From an uncultured Alphaproteobacteria bacterium (GTDB taxonomy: Bacteria > Pseudomonadota > Alphaproteobacteria > Rhizobiales > Ancalomicrobiaceae), in assembly GCA_937892955.1 (NCBI GenBank), contig CALBKH010000098.1, positions 1 through 18,641 on the forward strand: a stretch of 18,641 nt of DNA, given 5' to 3'. Of this stretch, positions 12,804 through 18,641 are shown piece after piece. The notes under the pieces are model-generated. The model saw only the letters and a list, made by a program, of their open reading frames with translations. It was not told the origin of the DNA and did no database searches. Every line of letters starts with the position of its first letter. The stretch's first letter is position 1. Position numbers and translations under genes: made by a program.

Positions 12804-15139
12804 TGTCCAACTCCCCCATCAAGAAGGTCGCCGTCATCGGCGCCGGCGTCATGGGTGCGGGGATCGCCGCCCATGTCGCCAACTCGGGGACGCCCGTCGT
12901 CCTCCTCGACATCGTGCCCCCCAACCTTCCCGAGGGCGGGGACCGTTCCGCCATCGCCAAGGGCGCGGTGGAGAAGCTCCTGAAGGCGGATCCCGCCGCC
13001 TTCATGTCGAAGTCGGCGGCCCGGCTCGTCACCACCGGCAACATCGAGGACGATCTCGCCCTCCTCGCCGATTGCGACTGGATCGTCGAGGCGATCATCG
13101 AGCGGCTCGACCTCAAGCAGGCGCTCTACGCCAAGATCGACGCGGTCCGGAAGCCCGGCTCGGCGGTGTCGTCGAACACCTCGACCATCCCGCTCGACAA
13201 GCTGGTCTCCGGCCTCTCGCCGAAGTTCGCCGAGGACTTCCTCGTCACCCACTTCTTCAACCCGCCGCGCTACATGCGGCTCTTGGAAGTCGTGGCCGGC
13301 GCGAAGACCCGTCCCGAGGCGGTCGCCGCGGTTTCGCACTTCGCCGATCATCGTCTCGGCAAGTCGGTGGTGGCGTGCAAGGACCGTCCCGGCTTCATCG
13401 CCAACCGTCTCGGCGTCATGTGGCTGCAGGCGGCGGTGGTCGAAGCCTTCGATCTGAACGTCGCCATCGAGGACGCCGACGCGATCATCGGTCGGCCCTT
13501 CGGTATCCCCAAGACCGGCGTCTTCGGCCTGCTCGACCTCGTCGGCCTCGACCTGATGCCGCACGTCAACGCCTCGCTGGCGGGCGCGCTGCCGGCCGAC
13601 GACATGTTCCACGTCATGAACCGTCCAGCGCCGCTGATCGAGCGGATGATCGCCGACGGCTACACCGGCCGTAAGGGCAAGGGCGGCTTCTACCGGCTGA
13701 ACCGCGAGAAGGGGAAGGTCAAGGAAGCGATGGATCTCGCCTCCGGCACCTACCGCACCCAGCGCAAGGCCGACGTCCCCGCCCTCGGCGAGGCCCGCAA
13801 GTCGCTCGGCAAGCTCCTCGACCACGACAGCCTCCACGGCCGCTACGCCTGGAACGTCATGGGCCGCACGCTCGCCTATGCGGCGCTGCTGGTCGGCGAC
13901 GCAGCCGACGAGGTCGATTCGATCGATGAGGCCATGCGCCTCGGCTACAATTGGAAGAAGGGGCCGTTCGAGCTGATCGACGAGATCGGTGTCGACGGTT
14001 TCGTGAGCCGGCTCGAGAAGGCCGGTCTGCCGGTCGCGCCGATCCTCAAGGCGGCCGCCGGCAAGAGCTTCTACCGCATCGAGAACGGCAAGCGGCAGGT
14101 CCTCGGCCTCGACGGCGCCTATCGCGACATGATGCGCCCCGAGGGCGTGATCATGCTCTCGGACATCAAGCTGAACGCCCAGCCGATCCTCAAGAACGGC
14201 TCCGCGTCTCTGTGGGACATCGGCGACGGCGTCGTCTGCTTCGAGTTCACCTCGAAGATGAACTCGCTCGACCCCGACATCATCGCGCTTCTGGGCAAGT
14301 CGATCGCGCTGGTGAAGAAGTCCTACAAGGCGATGGTCGTCTACAACGAGGGCTCGCAGTTCTCGGTCGGCGCCAATCTCGGCCTCGCGCTCTTCGCCGC
14401 CAACATCGCGGCTTGGCCCGAGATCGAGAATCTGGTGGCCTCCGGTCAGTCGACCTACAAGGCCCTGCGCTACGCGCCGTTCCCGACGGTCGCCGCGCCC
14501 TCGGGCATGGCGCTCGGCGGCGGCTGCGAGATCCTGATGCATTGCTCGGCCATCCAGGCCCATGCCGAGACCTACACCGGCCTCGTCGAGGTCGGCGTCG
14601 GCCTCTTGCCCGGTTGGGGCGGCTGCAAGGAGCTGCTGCGCCGCTGGACCGCCTACGGCCGCCTGCCGCGCGGTCCGATGCCGGCCGTCGCCAAGGTCTT
14701 CGAGATGGTCTCCACCGCCCAGGTCGCCAAGTCGGCGGCCGAGGCCAAGGAGATGATGATCATGGCCCCGACCGACGGCATCACCATGAACCGCTATCGC
14801 CTTCTAGCCGACGCCAAGGCCAAGGCGTTGTCGATGCTGGAAGGCTATCAGCCGCCGGAGGCTCCGACCTTCGTGCTGCCCGGTCTCTCGGCCCGCTCCG
14901 GCCTCAACATGGCGGTCGCCGGCTTCGCCCGCCTCGGCAAGGCGACGCCGCACGACGTGGTGGTCTCCGACGAGGTCGCCGGCGTGCTCTCCGGCGGCGA
15001 CACCGACGTGACCACGCCGGTCACCGAGGATCGCCTCTACGAACTCGAACGCGAGGGCTTCATGCGCCTCGTCCGGACCGCAGGCTCTCTCGCCCGTGTC
15101 GAGCACATGCTCGAAACCGGCAAGCCGCTGCGCAACTGA
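12803..15139 (+). CDS. 3-hydroxyacyl-CoA dehydrogenase / enoyl-CoA hydratase fusion (FadB/FadJ-like)
   Basis: Bifunctional 778-aa enzyme that hydrates enoyl-CoA and oxidises the resulting 3-hydroxyacyl-CoA with NAD. The dehydrogenase comes first: NAD-binding VAVIGAGVMGAGIA (9-22) and catalytic His150 in THFFNPP with Glu in LLEVV shortly after; a C-terminal dehydrogenase domain follows to about 410. The hydratase part fills roughly 460-680, with oxyanion-loop GSQFSVGANL and the two catalytic glutamates Glu576 (GGGCEIL) and Glu596 (GLVEVGVG). Their 20-residue spacing equals that of the paired glutamates in E. coli FadB. Domain order is the reverse of FadB/FadJ, where the hydratase is N-terminal; this reversed order is common in alphaproteobacteria and other groups. 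GGAGG lies shortly before the ATG at 12803. The gene sits between thiolase (1-nt overlap) and acyl-CoA dehydrogenase (10-nt gap). Confidence 0.94.
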   Translation: MSNSPIKKVAVIGAGVMGAGIAAHVANSGTPVVLLDIVPPNLPEGGDRSAIAKGAVEKLLKADPAAFMSKSAARLVTTGNIEDDLALLADCDWIVEAIIERLDLKQALYAKIDAVRKPGSAVSSNTSTIPLDKLVSGLSPKFAEDFLVTHFFNPPRYMRLLEVVAGAKTRPEAVAAVSHFADHRLGKSVVACKDRPGFIANRLGVMWLQAAVVEAFDLNVAIEDADAIIGRPFGIPKTGVFGLLDLVGLDLMPHVNASLAGALPADDMFHVMNRPAPLIERMIADGYTGRKGKGGFYRLNREKGKVKEAMDLASGTYRTQRKADVPALGEARKSLGKLLDHDSLHGRYAWNVMGRTLAYAALLVGDAADEVDSIDEAMRLGYNWKKGPFELIDEIGVDGFVSRLEKAGLPVAPILKAAAGKSFYRIENGKRQVLGLDGAYRDMMRPEGVIMLSDIKLNAQPILKNGSASLWDIGDGVVCFEFTSKMNSLDPDIIALLGKSIALVKKSYKAMVVYNEGSQFSVGANLGLALFAANIAAWPEIENLVASGQSTYKALRYAPFPTVAAPSGMALGGGCEILMHCSAIQAHAETYTGLVEVGVGLLPGWGGCKELLRRWTAYGRLPRGPMPAVAKVFEMVSTAQVAKSAAEAKEMMIMAPTDGITMNRYRLLADAKAKALSMLEGYQPPEAPTFVLPGLSARSGLNMAVAGFARLGKATPHDVVVSDEVAGVLSGGDTDVTTPVTEDRLYELEREGFMRLVRTAGSLARVEHMLETGKPLRN

Positions 15140-15149
15140 GGAGCGACAC

Positions 15150-16937
<1,788 letters not shown>

Positions 16938-17037
16938 TCACCGAATTCGCGGCGTTTCGACCCGTTCGAGACGCCGCGGAGCGGAAGCCGGCCCGAGCCG
17001 ACCGTGATCCGGCGGATGCGAGACGAAGCGGAGAAAA

Positions 17038-17082
17038 GAGAGGCGCCGCATCCGACGAGGATGCGGCGCCTCTCTCGTTTTC
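17038..17082. terminator. Strong bidirectional terminator
   Basis: A perfect 16-bp stem GAGAGGCGCCGCATCC / GGATGCGGCGCCTCTC with a 5-nt loop (17038-17074), followed by CGTTTTC on the plus strand and by TTTTCTCC on the minus strand. It lies between two convergent transcripts, the beta-oxidation operon and the repeat-protein gene, and can end both. A smaller hairpin with GCGGCGT / ACGCCGC arms precedes it at 16949-16977. Confidence 0.92.
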
Positions 17083-17121
17083 TGCGAGCGATCGCGCGGG
17101 GGCCGCACGATCGCCGTCACG

Positions 17122-18641
17122 TCAGCACCGGCGACCCGGCGGGCAGACGCGCCGTGCCGGCGCCTGCGGACGCGGAGCCTGCACGCGCGGCGCCTGCATG
17201 CGAGGAGCCTGCATCCGCTGCTGCGGAGCCCGCATCTGCGGACGCGGCTGGACCCGCTGCTGCATCTGCGGACGCGGCTGGACCCGCTGCTGCATCTGCG
17301 GCCGTTGCTGGACCCGCTGCTGCATCTGCGGCCGTTGCTGGACCCGCTGCTGCATCTGCGGCCGTTGCTGGATCCGCTGCTGCTGCATCTGCGGACGCTG
17401 CTGCACCCGCTGCTGCTGCATACGCTGTTGCTGCATGCGTTGCTGCATCTGCGGCCGTTGCTGGACCCGCTGCTGCTGCATCGACCTCTGCTGTTGCATC
17501 GACCGCTGCGGCTGCGAGCGCAGTTGCTGCGACCGCGTCTGCTGCTGCTGCATCATGCGTTGCTGCTGTTGCTGGCTACGCATCTGCTGGCCCGGAAGCC
17601 CCGGTCGTCCGGTCATGCCCGGTCGACCGATACCGGTCTGGCTCGGCAGCCCCGGCCGTCCGGTCATGCCCGGCCGACCGATACCGGTCTGGCTCGGCAG
17701 TCCCGGCCGTCCGGTCATGCCCGGGCGTCCGATGCCGGTCTGGCTCGGCAGTCCCGGCCGTCCGGTCATGCCCGGGCGTCCGATGCCGGTCTGGCTCGGC
17801 AGTCCCGGCCGTCCGGTGAGACCCGGCCGCCCGGTGAGGCCCGGCTGGCTCGGCAGACCCGGTCGTCCGATGCCGGGCTGACCCGGCAGCCCCGGCCGTC
17901 CGGTGAGACCCGGCCGCCCGGTGAGGCCCGGCTGGCTCGGCAGACCCGGTCGTCCGATGCCGGGCTGACCCGGCAGCCCCGGTCGTCCGGTGAGACCCGG
18001 CCGCCCGGTGAGGCCCGGCTGGCTCGGCAGACCCGGTCGTCCGATGCCGGGCTGACCCGGCAGCCCCGGTCGTCCGGTGAGACCCGGCCGCCCGGTGAGG
18101 CCCGGCTGGCTCGGCAGACCCGGTCGTCCGATGCCGGGCTGACCCGGCAGCCCCGGTCGTCCGGTGAGACCCGGCCGTCCGGTGAGGCCCGGCTGGCTCG
18201 GCAGACCCGGCCGTCCGGTGAGACCCGGCTGGCCCGGCTGACCCGGTCGACCGATGCCGGTCTGGCCCGGCAGACCCGGCCGTCCGGTGAGACCCGGCTG
18301 GCCCGGCTGACCCGGTCGACCGATGCCGGTCTGACCCGGCAGTCCCGGCCGTCCGGTGGTTCCCGGCCGACCGATGCCGGTCAGGCCCGGCTTGCCCGAC
18401 TGTCCCGGCAATCCGGTCGCGCCCGGCCGTCCGATCAGACCCTGCTGACCCGGCCGTCCGATACCGGCCTGGCCCGGCAGACCCGGCTTACCCGGTTGAC
18501 CCGGGCTTCCGATACCGGCCTGTCCCGGCAGGCCCGGCTGACCGGGGCGTCCGATACCGGCCTGCCCCGGCATACCCGGTCCGCGACCCGGATTGCGGAT
18601 CAGACCGGGACCCTTGCCGGGCTGCTGCGCCAAGATGTTCT
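17122..18641 (-). CDS. Collagen-like Gly-X-Y and Gln/Arg-rich repeat protein, 5' end outside window
   Basis: I do not recognise a family. At least 505 codons are visible; the frame is open through the window edge, so the start lies beyond it (a TTG at 18633 is only the first possible start inside). The first 350 residues are Gly-X-Y triplets rich in Pro (GRP, GLP, GQP, GLT), built from tandem units of 23, 29 and 17 residues, each interrupted once by a two-residue GI step; many units also carry SQP or SQT where a Gly triplet is expected. Residues about 351-490 are Gln/Arg/Met/Pro-rich with 10-residue repeats such as VQQRPQMQQR. The end is RRVCPPGRRC, the only two cysteines. No Asp, Glu, His or aromatic residue is seen, so it is strongly basic. 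The visible start (NILAQQPG) could be the end of a signal peptide, which would make it exported. The minus strand is favoured by the coherent triplets and the terminator placed after its stop. Confidence 0.75.
   Translation of the reverse strand, partial: NILAQQPGKGPGLIRNPGRGPGMPGQAGIGRPGQPGLPGQAGIGSPGQPGKPGLPGQAGIGRPGQQGLIGRPGATGLPGQSGKPGLTGIGRPGTTGRPGLPGQTGIGRPGQPGQPGLTGRPGLPGQTGIGRPGQPGQPGLTGRPGLPSQPGLTGRPGLTGRPGLPGQPGIGRPGLPSQPGLTGRPGLTGRPGLPGQPGIGRPGLPSQPGLTGRPGLTGRPGLPGQPGIGRPGLPSQPGLTGRPGLTGRPGLPGQPGIGRPGLPSQPGLTGRPGLTGRPGLPSQTGIGRPGMTGRPGLPSQTGIGRPGMTGRPGLPSQTGIGRPGMTGRPGLPSQTGIGRPGMTGRPGLPGQQMRSQQQQQRMMQQQQTRSQQLRSQPQRSMQQQRSMQQQRVQQRPQMQQRMQQQRMQQQRVQQRPQMQQQRIQQRPQMQQRVQQRPQMQQRVQQRPQMQQRVQPRPQMQQRVQPRPQMRAPQQRMQAPRMQAPRVQAPRPQAPARRVCPPGRRC
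17233..17406 (-). repeat. 30-bp coding tandem repeats (Gln/Arg/Pro tail)
   Basis: Five to six contiguous units of about 30 bp encoding (V/I)QQRPQMQQR with V/I and Q/P changes; one unit carries an extra Gln codon. Units follow each other without spacers, which excludes a CRISPR array. Flanking Gln-rich sequence (17407-17600) is a looser relative with many CAG codons. Confidence 0.85.
17602..17805 (-). repeat. Four 51-bp coding tandem repeats
   Basis: Four copies of a 17-residue unit that opens with GLPSQT, contains GIGRP and ends GMTGRP. All four encode identical residues, while the DNA shows several silent changes between copies, so the protein sequence appears to be under selection or homogenised. 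Confidence 0.9.
17860..18207 (-). repeat. Four 87-bp near-identical coding tandem repeats
   Basis: Four copies of a 29-residue unit that opens with GLPSQP, carries two GLTGRP hexads and ends GQPGIGRP. Copies differ by about one base, the clearest sign of recent duplication in the window. A partial fifth copy (17806-17859) joins this block to the 51-bp block. Confidence 0.92.
18208..18345 (-). repeat. Two 69-bp coding tandem repeats
   Basis: Two adjacent copies of a 23-residue unit opening with GLPGQTGIGRP and ending GLTGRP. Upstream of it (18346-18641) the Gly-X-Y pattern continues but is more diverged, as if this were the older part of the array. Confidence 0.85.

Noticed and set aside
12665..14563. 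632-codon minus-strand frame opposite thiolase and HAD/ECH genes
   Set aside because: Spans a real gene junction on the other strand and has only shadow composition.
17233..17406. 30-bp repeats resembling CRISPR repeat length
   Set aside because: The units are contiguous without spacers, stay in one reading frame and encode a regular peptide repeat; no cas genes are present.
17004..17819. Plus-strand frame giving Ala/Ser-rich repeats
   Set aside because: Another antisense reading of the same repeats; the minus strand gives coherent Gly-X-Y triplets and has a correctly placed terminator.

Overview
The window looks like a chromosomal segment of a GC-rich alphaproteobacterium, most likely a member of the Hyphomicrobiales (Rhizobiales). 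This placement rests on the very high third-position GC, the sequence style of LeuA and the beta-oxidation enzymes, and the gene order SCP2-like protein / acyl-CoA ligase / MerR regulator / thiolase / HAD-ECH / acyl-CoA dehydrogenase. Genus cannot be assigned from the sequence alone. No transposases, integrases, CRISPR arrays, phage genes or rRNA were found. Most of the window is ordinary core metabolism; the last 1.5 kb is not.

Left part (1-8494), almost all minus strand. In minus-strand transcription order: a three-gene set (endonuclease/exonuclease/phosphatase protein, NUDIX hydrolase overlapping it by 4 nt, PhzF-family isomerase); a 409-nt non-coding gap with two palindromes; a chemoreceptor with a NIT sensor, HAMP, signalling domain and C-terminal PilZ domain; a short leucine-rich leader peptide with an attenuator-like fold; leuA (2-isopropylmalate synthase) with a clear terminator; tRNA-Lys(CUU) with its own promoter and terminator; and a small exported rubredoxin with an unusual cysteine spacing.

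Middle part (8650-17080), plus strand. This is a fatty-acid beta-oxidation locus. A stand-alone SCP2-fold protein and a long-chain acyl-CoA ligase come first, then a MerR-family regulator, then a tight operon of thiolase, 3-hydroxyacyl-CoA dehydrogenase/enoyl-CoA hydratase fusion and FadE2/DmdC-type acyl-CoA dehydrogenase. The ligase activates fatty acids and the three enzymes carry out a full beta-oxidation turn. Catalytic residues are visible in every enzyme. A similar motif lies at the predicted promoters of the SCP2 gene and the MerR gene, suggesting joint control. A strong bidirectional terminator closes the locus.

Right edge (17122-18641), minus strand. This is a long low-complexity protein whose N-terminus lies beyond the window. 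It has a collagen-like Gly-X-Y region built of three families of near-identical tandem units (69, 87 and 51 bp), then a Gln/Arg/Met/Pro tail with 10-residue repeats and a terminal CX5C. It contains no acidic or aromatic residue in the visible part. This is the most unusual object here; the leuA leader is the best-supported regulatory find.
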